From Amblyomma americanum (Eukaryota; Arthropoda; Arachnida; Ixodida; Ixodidae): a stretch of 64,000 nt of DNA. Position 1 is the stretch's first letter. Every line of letters starts with the position of its first letter. Shown here in pieces: positions 1-10,876 of the stretch. The stretch lies in NCBI RefSeq assembly GCF_052857255.1, contig NC_135497.1, positions 547,441,531-547,505,530 of the forward strand, given 5' to 3'. The position numbers and the translations under genes were made by a program. The notes beneath the pieces are model-generated. The model was not told where the DNA came from, did no database searches, and worked only from the letters and a program-made list of their open reading frames with translations.

Positions 1-317
1 GGTGTAGAGATTATTTTCAAATGTTTGCATATAAGCAGGCATAGTACCTGAAAAATGTTCTGTATTACATTTTAATCAATCACAACAACAACAATTGTGG
101 TTTGGTTTTGTTAACTTGTGTTTATTTTTATAGCTTCATGAGAGCGAGAGTTCTCGATTGTGCTTGGAACCTCAAGCACTCTTGAGGAATCGGCATCGAG
201 TCAAGCAGGATCGAGCTCGATTGCGCTTGAAAGTGGCCGTGTGACAACCGTCGATCTGCATTGAGTTCGATGAGCATTGACTCAATGAGGATCGAAAGTG
301 CCCGTGTGACAGGGGTA
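1..317. other. Left flank of duplicon A, no gene
   Basis: This is AT-rich DNA followed by a stretch rich in ATCGA/TCAA words. I see no credible reading frame. It holds two near-identical 18-mers (229-246 and 294-311, one mismatch) 65 bp apart and a 13-bp palindrome near 275. It ends where homology between the two duplicons begins. Confidence 0.5.
229..311. repeat. Short direct repeat, 65-bp spacing
   Basis: An 18-mer GAAAGTGGCCGTGTGACA at 229-246 recurs at 294-311 with one mismatch. The intervening bases share GATCGA/TTGAGT words, which suggests a degenerate tandem unit or the terminal part of a DNA transposon. The second copy ends a few bases before the duplicon boundary. I do not recognise the family. 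Confidence 0.4.
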
Positions 318-556
318 TAAGACTAAGCGGGCTGGGCTAATCGTGGAAATTGGCGAGGCGGACGCTAGGCGTGTACACGGTGTCAGGTCGGCATAGCCAC
401 ACTGCTTGGTGCTATAAGTAAATGAAAGTATTGCATGGAAAAGAAATGAAAGGAAAGAATGAAAGTGTTAATGACAATATTGGGCAAAGCCGAACTGATG
501 GTAGATTTGATTTGTAAGAGCAATGAGCAATGTTGTGGGGAATCTAACCAGGATCG

Positions 557-3500
557 TCAAAGGGCAGTGGGAGACTGGCCGGATTGCGAGTGTAAAACAC
601 CTCTGACAATGTGTTGTGTGAGTGGACAGTCTGTTACGAAATGAAAAACATCCCCATCTGGATGAGCGCATGGACAATGTGATGACGGAGCAAAACCGAA
701 ACGATGAAAGTATGACGGAAATCTACCACGTCCCGTTAGTAAAGAGATAAGGGGCCTTGGCGGAGCGAAATTTGATGCTAAATTTAGGACGTCGGGCACC
801 CAAGAAAAGATACCCGTACCCCACTTGTTTTCTCTCCACCACACCGCCCACTGTGCACGGGCGACACGACGGAGTACGCAGCAGTGGCCATCGACCTAGG
901 TGCGGTTCGCAGCCTGTGAGAGGAGGCCGCCCTTATGGCAACGATATCGGCTATTTCATTGCCCAACACGCCACTATGGGCTCTAACATAGAACAAGCGT
1001 ACTGGTCGTGTAAGTGTAATAGATATGAGAAGTTGTTTTATGGAATGTATGGTGGTTTCCGTAGTTATATAGGTAGAAAAAGCAGATTACAATGATTGAG
1101 AATTAGTGTAAATGTGGCCTGACGTTGTATCACGAAGGGTTATGAAATATCTCAGGGCTTCCTCGAAGGCGACCAATTCGACGGAATATACACTACAAGC
1201 ACCTTGGACGCGGAAACGGCCAACTGACTGAATTCGGCCAGCAGGCGTGAACACCACATATGCGGCGCCGGCAGCCGTCCAAGTAAATGAACCATCCGTG
1301 TAGACATGAACCGCCGGAGCGGATGCCACCAGCTCCGCCGCCAACACGTGCAAACGGACGTGCGCAAATGACGCAACCTGCGACGGATGCTGGAGCTCGT
1401 CATTAAACGGGACCGCCATTTCGGAAGCAGAAAATGAATGCTGGCCTAATTTTGTGCCAAATCGCAACGAAAACAAGCTAAACTCCCCATTCAACCGGTC
1501 AACGTCGAACTGGAGTGGTTCCGCGTGCAGTAGAAATTGAAGCGCCCTCGCGATGGTGGTGGGGTAGGCACGCGCCAACGCCATTAGCGGGGCCCGCTGT
1601 GCCGACACCAACCTCGCACGAAGACGAGAATGGGGACACTCAGTCCAAAACATGGGGGACGCATATGAAAGGGTAGGCAAAACGACCTGTTGATGAATTG
1701 CCCTGAGTTGTGCCGGTGCCAGCATGCCACCAAGGCGAATAAAAGAGCTGAGGCGTGCGGCAAGCAATTCGGCACGCTCCTTGACATGGTCGCCGTGAGC
1801 TATAAACGAGAGGGTGCGGTAGAAGAAGACTCCGAGCACCCTGACGGCAGGCTTGAATTTCAGGGTCACGCCGCCAAGGCGGACGGTGGGTGGCGTACGT
1901 CCCATACCCCCCCCCCCCCCCCCCCCCCCCCAAGGAGGGGTGATGAGCAAGCACACCGTCTCATCTACGCTGAAGAAAACCCTCGCTGCGTTCGCCTACG
2001 TCGCCACTCGGCCGAGAGCATTATCCGCCAAATCCTACTGCGCTCCTGTGCCCGATCCAGGCACAAGAACGACCCCGTCGTCTGCATAGGCCTGGAGGGA
2101 CATACCCTCCGGCATAGGCTGCTCAAACAATCCACGCACTACGATATTCGTTAGGGGCGGTGATAGGGGAGAGCCCTGCGGCCTCCCTAAGGTGGGACGC
2201 GCAACCGCATCTCCCGCCTGTGAGCGTTAAACCACCCCTCGGTCGTATAAAAAGGACCGGAGGAGCGCGCAGATTCCTAGGGCATGCCCACCATACGAGA
2301 GAAGGACCAAGGGATGCCAGACACTGTCAAAGATCCCCTAAAATCAATACATATCACTAGTGCATGAAGGCCGCTTGCTCTCATCCCTCTAATTTCGATA
2401 ATTAAAGAGTGCAGTGCATGAACTGCTCCGCGGTGTCGAGTGAAGCCGAAGTGGTCCGTATGTAGTAAATTCCGAGTTGCCATGAAATTGTAGAAAAAAC
2501 GGCAACCGTGTATGCGACACTCCAGCACTATTTCGAGTGTGCATTCATGACAATGGGTCGATGAAAGTACTGCTCCTCAGCTGACGAACCCTATTTAAGG
2601 ATGAAAATGATGCGACACTTGCGCCAGACAAAAGGAAAATGGCCCAGCCTCAGGGCCGCGTTGAAAACAAAATCATAGAACCGTGGCTGGTTCTCCCGAA
2701 CAGCACGAACAACACGCAGCGTGAGACCATCAAGGCCACAAGCCACACGCCTCTTTACTTTTGAAATACCTACATGCATTTCGCTGTGTGTAAAGGGGAC
2801 ATCGTCGGACCCCCAGTGAAGCAGGCCCGCTGCAGTAGTCCACATTTCTGCATGGATAATATTATCTGCAGTCATAGCATCTAATGTGATGTGTGTATCA
2901 AGAAGTAGCTGGGCCGTTTCCAGTGTGTTGGTTGTCAGCGTGCCGTCCGGGCGTCTCAGGGGTGGCAGCACTACCGGCGCTCGAAACTAAACAAAAAACA
3001 ACCTGGAATGATCGGCCATAAATGCTGGATTTAATAGGCTCGCGTGGAATGGATCTTTTGTGTGCATCGCGGGACGATGATATGTGGGCACGATATGACA
3101 TGAGAGCTGCGTAATATTGATGACAGAAATGTTGTCGAAGATGGAAGTCCCTTGTGCGCTGTAACCTGCGGCGCATTGCATGGACTCTGGACCTCTCAGA
3201 CTCCAGGTCCTGTGTCCACGATAGATTAGTGGTGTGATGGGCTGAATCGTGATAAAGAGTACGCGATGACGACTGTATGTGACTAAAGCGGTCGAATATT
3301 TGATAAAATTAGGCGAGTGTGCATTCAAATTCCTGTGATGTCTGTAGATATGCACCGACTACTGAAGTGAAAATGGAAGATGAGGCTGAAGATGCTACAA
3401 CGGGCGTTATTGCTCGATGTATCAGGCGGCGCTCGCGGCCACCGACCGGACTGGCAAACGAAACTGTGATGTATTTATGTTCAGAAAAGGTCATTGTGTC

Positions 3501-4102
3501 AGTTACCTGCCAGTGCGGACTCAGCAATGCTAACGCTGGCGACACGAGTGTTACATCTATCCATATGTCTGTGTATGGAGTGGTGTAAGTGGTAGGGGAC
3601 TCACGGTCATTAAGTATAATAAGGCCAGACGCCATGGCAAAATTTAACAATTCACCACCTCCATCATAAGAAATCTTTTGACCCCATGCCGACGATGAGC
3701 GTTAAAATCTCCGGCAAGGACGGCTTGTGTACCCTCCATGAGTAAAAGCACGTTTCTTATCAAATTCTGGCGTCATTGAAAGTGTGGTGGAGCGTATGCA
3801 GCGATGAGTGTAAATGAAGCAGCGGCGGAAATGCAGACTACAGCCGCCACTCTTGGCGTGGTCAGAATGGGAAAGAGTTCGAACGTTGTCTGACGTGCTA
3901 AGATAGCACAGCGCAGCCGCGTAGTGGCGGTGAAGATAGCCAACTCTGGCGGTATGTCCTGCATTGTATCTTGTGCGTATGGGTCTGAAATCAGTGCAAA
4001 CATGTCATTGTTGTGTCCGATGGTTTCTACCAACGCGGGGGTCGCATTACGTCAGTGGTCTACATTAGCTTGCATGAATGAGAATGTTAGAGTGTTAGTC
4101 AT
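557..4102 (-). pseudogene. LINE-X ORF2 copy A (endonuclease-RT-RNase H), broken
   Basis: The likely start is the ATG at 4100-4102, followed by an endonuclease N-terminus with QANVDH (catalytic Asn region), a stop right after it, and ISDPY where the family usually has a catalytic Glu. AGDFNAH lies at about 3680-3710. The RT N-terminus is at 2591-2971, motif A (CIDFRG) near 2350, and the YADD catalytic box at 2077-2088. RNase H begins with YTDGSF near 1290. The C-terminal part at 557-996 has a VRAHSGVLGNE segment, then a C-P-C...H...C motif. Pieces lie in different frames, so at least five frameshifts or stops separate them. Length (about 1,180 codons) is normal for such an ORF2. Confidence 0.82.
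1907..1931. repeat. 25-nt poly(C) homopolymer
   Basis: An uninterrupted run of 25 C lies inside LINE-X ORF2 (poly-Gly on the minus strand). The matching place in copy B (46732-46744) is C5-A-C6, so the run has grown in copy A or been sequenced badly. Confidence 0.9.
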
Positions 4103-4112
4103 TGTGATTTAG

Positions 4113-4500
4113 TGGAATCGAATGACGTAATAGCAGGGATTGAGGTAAAATGATCCCCGTAGTGTGGCGGCATGGATGGTGAAAAAGAACATGTGAAGGC
4201 CATACCTTTGTGTGAGGTGGATGATGGGAAATCCTAAAAAGTTGAATTAGAAAGTGTGACTGCGCTCTGTAGGAACGTAGTAAGTGAAATTGTTGAAAGA
4301 GAAAAAGGAGAGTACCGGACCGGCATTGTATGGTAGAGAAAAAGAGCGTAATGAGGTTGAAAAACGCAAGTAGCGTTAAAAAGAGAAGATATACGAGTAA
4401 AGCACGTATATAAGAGGGAAAAAAATTGCAAAAAAGGAAAAACAGCTCATGGAAGAAACTGAAATGTAGTGAAATATAAAGTAATAAATGTAGGTAGGGC
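4113..4500 (-). other. LINE-X inter-ORF spacer, purine-rich on plus strand
   Basis: This stretch between ORF2 and ORF1 is rich in GAAAA/GAGAA words on the plus strand, giving Phe/Ser-rich nonsense frames on the minus strand. The same kind of spacer is found in copy B (48920-49290) and in copy C (28750-29290). I see no conserved protein here. Confidence 0.6.
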
Positions 4501-4504
4501 TACG

Positions 4505-6110
4505 CTATCGTGCGTAGACGAAACGCCGGACCTGCATGCTTATGAACCGGAACAACACCAGTCCGGTTCTCTCCCCACCGCCTCCAGAAGTCATGCAATT
4601 ACGTGGTTCCATAGTCAGTGCGGGAACGCAATCGGTCAACGCGTACAGCCATGACAGTGCATTGGGGTGAACCCGCGCTGTGTGGCGGAGCCTCCCGTCC
4701 AGCGCGACGGCAGACGGCAGACTCGACAGGAGCGCCCTCCGACTCAGAGCTATCGAATACGACGTGGGCGCCAGCACACCTTGTGCACAGAGCCCTAGCA
4801 GCGTCCACCCTCGTGCGCCAGTTGCGCCTCGAATGGCCGTACGTCGCACAAAATGTACACATGTAAGTCCTCAGCCACAGGAGCAGGGGACCCTACAATT
4901 GTTAAACGGCCCCTGTCTACTACCCGTACAAAGGTGTCGGGTGCCATTCACAGGACGTCCGTCTTGGTTCTATCGCGCGCCATAAAAGTGAACCGTCGGG
5001 ATGTTGTTAGGGGGTCTGAATTTATTCGAGGGTTGTTGTTGCTCATGTTCAAAATCTCGTCGTCGTCTGCGACGTGAGCGTCAACGCCCCAGACGCGACG
5101 GTGAGGACGGCGACATTCCGCAACCCTAATTTGGCAGGTATTTTGCGTTACCGCGTTCGCGGTTACTGCAGTACGCAGATTATCGAAAGAGGCGTGGTCG
5201 TGCGCGAGCACGGTTACGCCATTCTGTGCCTGTCTGTCACCAGACCTATGCACGCGTCCTCTGGAACGATGTTAGCTTTAAGGGTCTGTATCAACTTCGC
5301 CGGGGAGGTGGAATCCGGCGAAGTGGCAGTGGAAAAAGCAACATGATGCACCACTTGCCTCTATGATGCATCACTTGCCTCACTTGCCGCTATGGCGCAG
5401 TAGGAGGTGCGCGGGCCGCAGCCAGAGTCGCGGCCGACGCAGAACCAGAAGCCGCAGAGCGAGACCCAGGGCCCCGGAGCACATCCGCAAAGGTGGGCCG
5501 CGGGACTAGTGGGACGGCGACTTCAAGTCGCGCCTCCGCAGTATAGGCCCGGGATCTGGCGTCCCAGGGCCCCGGAGCACATCCGCAAAGGTGGGCCGCG
5601 GGACTGGTGGGACGGCGACTTCAAGTCGCGCCACCGCAGTAGAGGCCCGGGCCCAGGACTCCCGGCGCTCCGCCGACCACATGGCACGCAGGACCTCCGC
5701 GCGACCCCTCGCATCAGACGAGACGCCAGAGCGCGGTCTCCGCACAGCGCAGCACTACCTTCCCGAACATGTGGGGGATCTGCGTGCGCGCCTGAACTGA
5801 AATCTCATTTTTGCCCGTGCTCAGGAACGCAGTCAATCACTCCTGAAGTTTCGTAACGTCTGCGAAATCGGACATCGCAGAAACGGCCAGGTCTGACGTG
5901 GCACCGGCGGCCGCAGTTTCCACGAGCGGGGCAATCTCGTCAGGTACAGGCCCCGGTCCGAAGGCGTCCGGGTGGGAGACCTGTCGCAGGGTTTCGTTGA
6001 CCAAGGGACGCGCACTCAGGTAGAGCGTCGGAGCCGACCAAGATTCCGGGAGCCGGCTAAGTCTCTCCCACCAGGGAGCTCGCGTCACATGGAGGCGCGG
6101 CAACAGGTGG
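4505..6110 (-). pseudogene. LINE-X ORF1 (gag-like) copy A, broken
   Basis: The C-terminal part (4599-4862) has CTFCATYGHSRRNW, a CX2CX4HX4C knuckle with the last Cys changed to Trp, followed by CTRCAGAH and further Cys residues. This is the tandem nucleic-acid-binding knuckle set of LINE ORF1 proteins. A middle block at 4948-5253 is conserved in copy B. The N-terminal core (5837-6103 and neighbours) contains SDFADVTKLQE, matching the divergent copy at 33055-33330. A TFADVLRGPG motif is duplicated by a 98-bp tandem repeat. The protein would coat the element RNA. The start codon could not be fixed and frames are scrambled. Confidence 0.7.
5465..5660. repeat. 98-bp tandem duplication in LINE-X ORF1
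   Basis: Two adjacent copies (5465-5562 and 5563-5660) begin CCCAGGGCCCCGGAGCAC. 98 is not a multiple of three, so the duplication shifts the frame. It is also present in copy B. Confidence 0.85.
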
Positions 6111-7400
6111 CTCGGTGGGAACCGGCTCGAGATACCCGCCAGGAGGTCGTCCCAAGCCTCCGAGAATGACGAGATCTCGGGGTTGGACCGGGCCTTCTAG
6201 GCGCCCGAGTCCTTGGTCGCGTTGGGCGACAGGCGACACAGAGTCTCGACGGGTAAACTCCCCTGAGCGGGCGACGCAGGAGGAGACAGGCGCAGAGCAC
6301 TCAATGCGGCGGCAGCGACCGAGACCAGTCCCGACCACCAGCGCGACAGCGCGGTGGCGGGTTCAGGCCTTGCTAGGGCAAAACCTCAGCGCGAGGCGCA
6401 AAGTCCGAGCTCCGCGTAAAGGGATAGAAAATCGACGGCGTGTCGGGAAAGGAAGCCGGCGAAAAACCGGATTCGGGCGCGGACACGCTACGGTTTGCCC
6501 ACCTTGATGACCGATGCGGCAAGGGTCCTCATTTGCGAAGGTCGGTACCGCGGGCGGCTGCAGGAGACCAGCGAGCAGCCAAAGTCCAACAACACGATGG
6601 GGCCGGAAAATCGCAGGTAGGCCTCGCAGACCGGTCAGAGTGACCGCGGTCAGGTGCTTTAAGGCAGCCGTATGCCCTCTCCATCGACACCGGGCGCGCC
6701 TAGGCTGGACCCCGCGCAAGGGAGGGACCACTGGCAGCCGCAAAGAATGGGGCCCCAGAAGAGGCCCCGATCTTAGAAGCCGACCGGACGGTCGCCAACC
6801 AAACTCGCGAACCAGTCATTACTCCGGCAGGTAGGGCCCCGAGCAGGAACCACGACCAGAAAAGGCGCCTGAAAGGACCCCGGGGTTCACGAGGCAGCAG
6901 CGCAGCTCAGGCAGCCAGGAGGAGAAACTTCTTCCTTCTCACCCCAAGCCGTGGTGAAAGGCGGCCGCGGCTAAGTGAAGGCACACAAAAAGAGGTAAAT
7001 CCGCAAAATGCACATGAAGAACCGCTGGCGGTTGTCGTTGGCTAGTTGGAGAAGTCCGCAGGTTGTTGGAGAACCGCAGGAACATCAGTGCCGGGCCCGG
7101 GGGCCCGGCAGCAGCTACAATAGCAGGAGCAGCTCGCACCAGGGGTGCGCGAGCCAGATAGAGCTGGCAGGCACCAAGGCAGGAGCTCTGGAAAAAACAA
7201 CAGGCAACGGTCGGCCGGGGCCTCAAGGGAAGGGTCGGTGATCTGAAGGACTGCAAATGGCAGCCCCGAAACCGCAGAATGGGAACAGGGGCCAGGCGAC
7301 GATTAGCGAGTGGTAACGGCTGTGCTCTGACCTCCGGGAGCTCAAGAAAGAATGACCATTCGCAGTGACAATCGGCGCCTCCATCGGCATGAGGGAGGAG
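6111..7400 (-). other. GC-rich LINE-X 5' region
   Basis: This GC-rich stretch has many overlapping frames on both strands, which is expected from composition alone. Parts recur at 43745-44180 (fragment D) and near 33.4-34.0 kb (copy C), so it belongs to the element, probably as 5' UTR or the ORF1 N-terminus. I assign no protein. Confidence 0.5.
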
Positions 7401-9654
7401 GGCCCAAGCTTTTTCCCCGGTTGTTCAATGCTACCCAGGCCTGAAGGGGCCCTACCATTAACCTTGCCGCCCATCTTTATAGAGATACCTGTGTACGCCC
7501 ATGGATGTATGTGTATTACTTGTGAGCGGGCCTGGCCCTTTTGACATCTGTTCAATTTCATAGAATACTGTATCTCACAGGCTTAGTTTGTTTCCTGCCA
7601 CTTTCTGTGTAGCATATATTTCATGCACAGAAATCACCAAGCCTTCTTCTAGTCTTCTGCACAAGCCCTTTAGATTGGTGCCTAGAAAGCTGGGTTGTTG
7701 AAAAAAAACACGACAAAACTGAAATAGCTACCTGTAAATGAAGGAGCGCTAAGGTTCATAGAAACTTTACAAAAATAAAATAATAGAGGAAGAAGGTCGC
7801 AGCAAATAGCCCAGGTTTCCAACCTGTCTCCTTTCATGATCGATAAGAAAAGTGCAAAGAAATTCGTTAACTACCCAAGGGTTTGGAAAGTGAAATCGGT
7901 AAACAAATTATATATAATTTGTTCGCCAAAAATATATTATGTTTTAGAGATGTGCTTAAACAACAGACTATGCCCACGATGAACCAAGGTGAAGATGGTC
8001 GACTTCTGCTTGTCAAAGCTTCTTTCGGCAGGTGTTTCGTCGTACGTCGTCGAAACGTAAAGACTGGCCAGACGTGTCGTGTCGTGTGTGACAACACACT
8101 ATTTACTTGCGGAACTCGTGCAGAATGCTTGTGGACGCAAGACAGCTACCCGACCGCTCAGGATAGCTCTGATATACACATATAAAAAAATGCCTGCACA
8201 GCACGCTGACATCGTGCGAGTATCGCCTGTTTCGCCCGCGTTGTCATGGTACGCAACCATGGTATTGCAGGCTGTTTCATTTCGGCCACCTCTGCTTTCC
8301 TCTGGCGCTAGAACGGGCGAACCGCCAAGGTCGATCACGCGTAAATATTTTCGCACTGCTTCCGCTAAATGCACGACGCGCGATGTACATTGACATCTTC
8401 GACTTAATTTGCTGTCCATCTCGCCACGAATAGCTTCTTTATCGCTACTGAGAGCATAACAAGAAGCCAACTCGAAATTTTTTTTACTACTGACTGCACT
8501 AAACATTTTGCTGGCACAAACGCGGCACATAAGAAAGTGCGACGACCGGAGGCACATCTGGTGAGCGCGGCGCCTTAGCTTTCCCCCTGATGGCAAAATC
8601 ACCGACGTCCTTATCTGTGGCAACAAATGAACATGGTCCTAACGTACTTCCATCCCTCAGAGACAGCAGTGGCACAGCAGCAACTTGGTTACCGTAATGT
8701 AGACTCCGTAAATACGTCCGTCAGTCGCTATCTCATATGTGAATCTGTCACGCCGAGAATGCCAAAACTTCAGCTTGAATGCACATGGTAATTGTGGACC
8801 GCGTCAGAATTAAATGCTCACCGTCAAAAACGTGATCACTTTCCCCAAAGCAGCGCGAATTTCGCCGCAAGCCAGGAACAGCAATAAATTCTCAAAGCTG
8901 CAGTTGAGCACGGACCACGTTCATCTAGATCCGTGATAATGATGTCCATTGTGGCCACGCGTGCCCCCAGACATCGCAGCGCGCCCTGACATTCAGGTTG
9001 CTTCCGAATAGAGGGCAGCGCATAGTGAGAGAGGAAGACAGCAGGTCCTAGAACTTTCCTGTCCCTCTGCTCAGTTTGCTGTCGCGCTCGGCACGTCACT
9101 CACGTGACCATTCCGTCTGCGCTTCGGTCCGTCATGTGGTTCGGCCTTAAGGGCACCGTAACGTTCTAGTAGACCATGCTTACCGCTCCAAACAAGATGT
9201 TCAAAAAATACTCTTCGCCGAGATAGGGCCTCTTCGTTGGTGCACCTATAATTGTAAGATTTCACCCCAAGATTTTAGGCAATTTCCAGTGACAAATTAA
9301 AATTATAGATTTTTGTTTCCTCCAATGTCGCGCTGCTCCCTTCTTAAAATATGGTAGTTTTTCGACTATAATCTGATGACACATGTTTCAGTCAGTTAAT
9401 GCGCCAGTACCTTTAATGAGTACAGACTTCGATGTTCCACAAAAACTGCACTAATCTCCCCGTATTCAGCGTCCTAGTACCAAGCGACAGTAAGCGGCAG
9501 TAAGACTGCGTTCATGTCAACGTTGCTTCGTTTATTAGATATCGCACGCGGTGACTTAGTCCCATTTGCTGTGGGTTTGTGAATAGCGGAATACTGGCCA
9601 ATATCAACGAGCAGTGCCAGAAAGGCAGCAAGGCTGAGAAGTCAAAACAAGCTC
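7400..9654. other. Unassigned single-copy-like segment of duplicon A
   Basis: AT-richer DNA with no recognised element, conserved in copy B (about 53230-55520). The only sizeable frames are a minus-strand one at 8099-8626 (annotated separately), a plus-strand one at 7883-8185 and a minus-strand one at 9071-9265. None resembles a family I know. The upper end contains the putative 3' UTR of the SAM gene. Confidence 0.45.
8099..8626 (-). CDS. Uncharacterised ORF, 175 codons
   Basis: I do not recognise this frame. It has a Cys-rich start (MCLRSSHFLMCRVCASKMF), then a basic stretch and a hydrophobic tail. The inner part from MCLRSSH to GSPVL is also open in copy B (54163-54423) with scattered substitutions, but B is shorter at both ends. 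No start context, splice sites or neighbours support it as a gene. It could be an exon, a remnant of an old element or chance. Confidence 0.2.
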   Translation of the reverse strand: MLPQIRTSVILPSGGKLRRRAHQMCLRSSHFLMCRVCASKMFSAVSSKKNFELASCYALSSDKEAIRGEMDSKLSRRCQCTSRVVHLAEAVRKYLRVIDLGGSPVLAPEESRGGRNETACNTMVAYHDNAGETGDTRTMSACCAGIFLYVYIRAILSGRVAVLRPQAFCTSSASK

Positions 9655-9660
9655 TTTATT
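9655..9660 (-). promoter_or_regulatory. Putative poly(A) signal of SAM gene
   Basis: TTTATT on the plus strand reads AATAAA on the minus strand, about 210 nt downstream of the SAM-domain stop codon. The same signal is at 55522-55527 in copy B. Confidence 0.45.
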
Positions 9661-9870
9661 TAAAAAAAATTGCTTCAGCAAGTCTTGACATTCTGCAGGG
9701 GTCACAGTCACTCGAGGCGCAACGTTTACACAGCTTCTGCAATTCACCAGGGTCATTTAGCCCGCCAATCTCAGTTTGTCACACATGAAGACAGCTGAGG
9801 TCCTGCTCCATCGGGACGACGGCCAAGTCCTGATAAACACCATGTTGTCACGTGACCCAAGACGAGTTGT

Positions 9871-10209
9871 CTATATCAAGGACCTGACCACGTCGCATAC
9901 CTTGAGAGCCAACCCTAAGGTTAAGCCCATGGTATTTATCAGGTAGTCCTCATTTAGCAGAAACAAAGCCTCCCTGCCGGTGATCTGGGCACTGAATTCT
10001 TCGACACAACCTGTGCAGCTTGGAATTGTTGCGATGTAGGCAATAGCATCCGCAACCGTCCAGCCACGCGGGTTCTCGGCAGCCAGCAATGCTAAATGCT
10101 CAAGCAGGTGTTCCATTCTCTCCTGGCTCACTATGTTCTCGCCTGGATTGGACTCAGCGACATCGTTCCTGGCAGTTTCTGGAGTGAGGTGCCTCAGGCT
10201 GGAATCCTC
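9871..10209 (-). CDS. SAM-domain protein, exon 2 (copy A)
   Basis: This 339-bp terminal exon encodes 112 residues plus TAG. The last ~65 residues read as a sterile alpha motif domain: GWTVADAIAYIATIPSC, then EEFSAQITGREALFLL and MGLTLGLALKVCDVV. This matches the W..eDV..fi..lpgC / F..qeIdG.aLLlL / mgikLGpAlKi pattern of Polycomb-type (Ph/Scm/L3MBT) SAM domains, which mediate protein-protein polymerisation. The acceptor TATGCAG before 10209 and the upstream donor are both phase 0. An ATG-led read-through to 10275 is also open. Function is inferred from the domain only; it could be a captured pseudogene. Confidence 0.6.
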   Translation of the reverse strand, partial: EDSSLRHLTPETARNDVAESNPGENIVSQERMEHLLEHLALLAAENPRGWTVADAIAYIATIPSCTGCVEEFSAQITGREALFLLNEDYLINTMGLTLGLALKVCDVVRSLI

Positions 10210-10876
10210 CTGCATAGAGTAAATATGCTGACTGTAGAGCGAGAGCTGCATTCTTGAAACAGCAGTTGCAGCCATTACGGCAATTCATCATGGTAGCCAA
10301 AATATAGTGCCAGTATGTTCGAAGCACTATGGCGAAATATTACTGTATATACAGGCCATGCTCAATAGCTTTTTCCAAATATTAGTTCCACTATATATTA
10401 ACCAAAGCAATCTGGTCGGATATTTTCTGCACAAAATATCGAGCGCGTACTCACCCGCGTCCTACGGCTCCGATCACGCGATCACGAGATTATAATTAGT
10501 ACCGTGATTGCAGCATCGAAACCTTTTTAAGATCCCACGGGGCTCAAATCTGTAAAAAATATTCTCCTAATATGTAAAAAAATATTCTCCTAATAATCAT
10601 TAAACGGGAACGACAGGAGACAATTTTTACTGGGAAGGCGCAGAGAGTTAATTTTTTGCACAGGCTTGATGCCTACAGGAATATTTTTGCCGCTGCCCGT
10701 CGCGTCCCCTTGGCACCGCCACTGAAATCCAACGCTTTTTGATTGTGGTTTTTGGCAAGCATCTTAGTGGTTAATTAAATAACCTCCCCGCCGCACTTTA
10801 CCACCCTTCCCTCTGGGACACTTTGGCAGCGACCGTATCGATTTCCCCCGTGTACCAACTCCTGTGTAGGACTTAC
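10210..10876 (-). other. Putative intron of SAM gene (667 bp)
   Basis: The minus strand starts GTAAGT (10876-10871) and ends TATGCAG (ending at 10210), with a pyrimidine-containing stretch before the AG. Both ends are phase 0. The donor and acceptor bases are identical in copy B. A duplicated AAAAATATTCTCCTAAT lies inside, near 10552-10593. Confidence 0.5.

Larger units (their letters stand above)
318..7400 (-). mobile_element. LINE-X copy A, degenerate non-LTR retrotransposon
   Basis: This is a minus-strand non-LTR element with a GC-rich 5' region (about 5.4-7.4 kb), an ORF1 with CCHC knuckles, a purine-rich (plus strand) inter-ORF linker, and an ORF2 with APE endonuclease, RT, RNase H and a Cys/His C-terminal motif. 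This domain order fits the R1/LOA/I group; I cannot fix the clade without a tree. It is a non-functional copy with many frameshifts and stops. The 5' limit is approximate, set by similarity to the LINE-X copies near 34.1 kb and 44.1 kb. No poly(A) tail is visible at the 3' end at 318. Confidence 0.85.

Noticed and set aside
5465..5660. CRISPR-like repeat array
   Set aside because: There are only two adjacent 98-bp units and no spacers; it is a simple tandem duplication. No CRISPR array is seen anywhere in the window.
5407..6834. Several plus-strand Arg/Pro-rich ORFs
   Set aside because: They lie antisense to LINE-X ORF1 in GC-rich DNA, where stop codons are rare by composition, and do not match any family.
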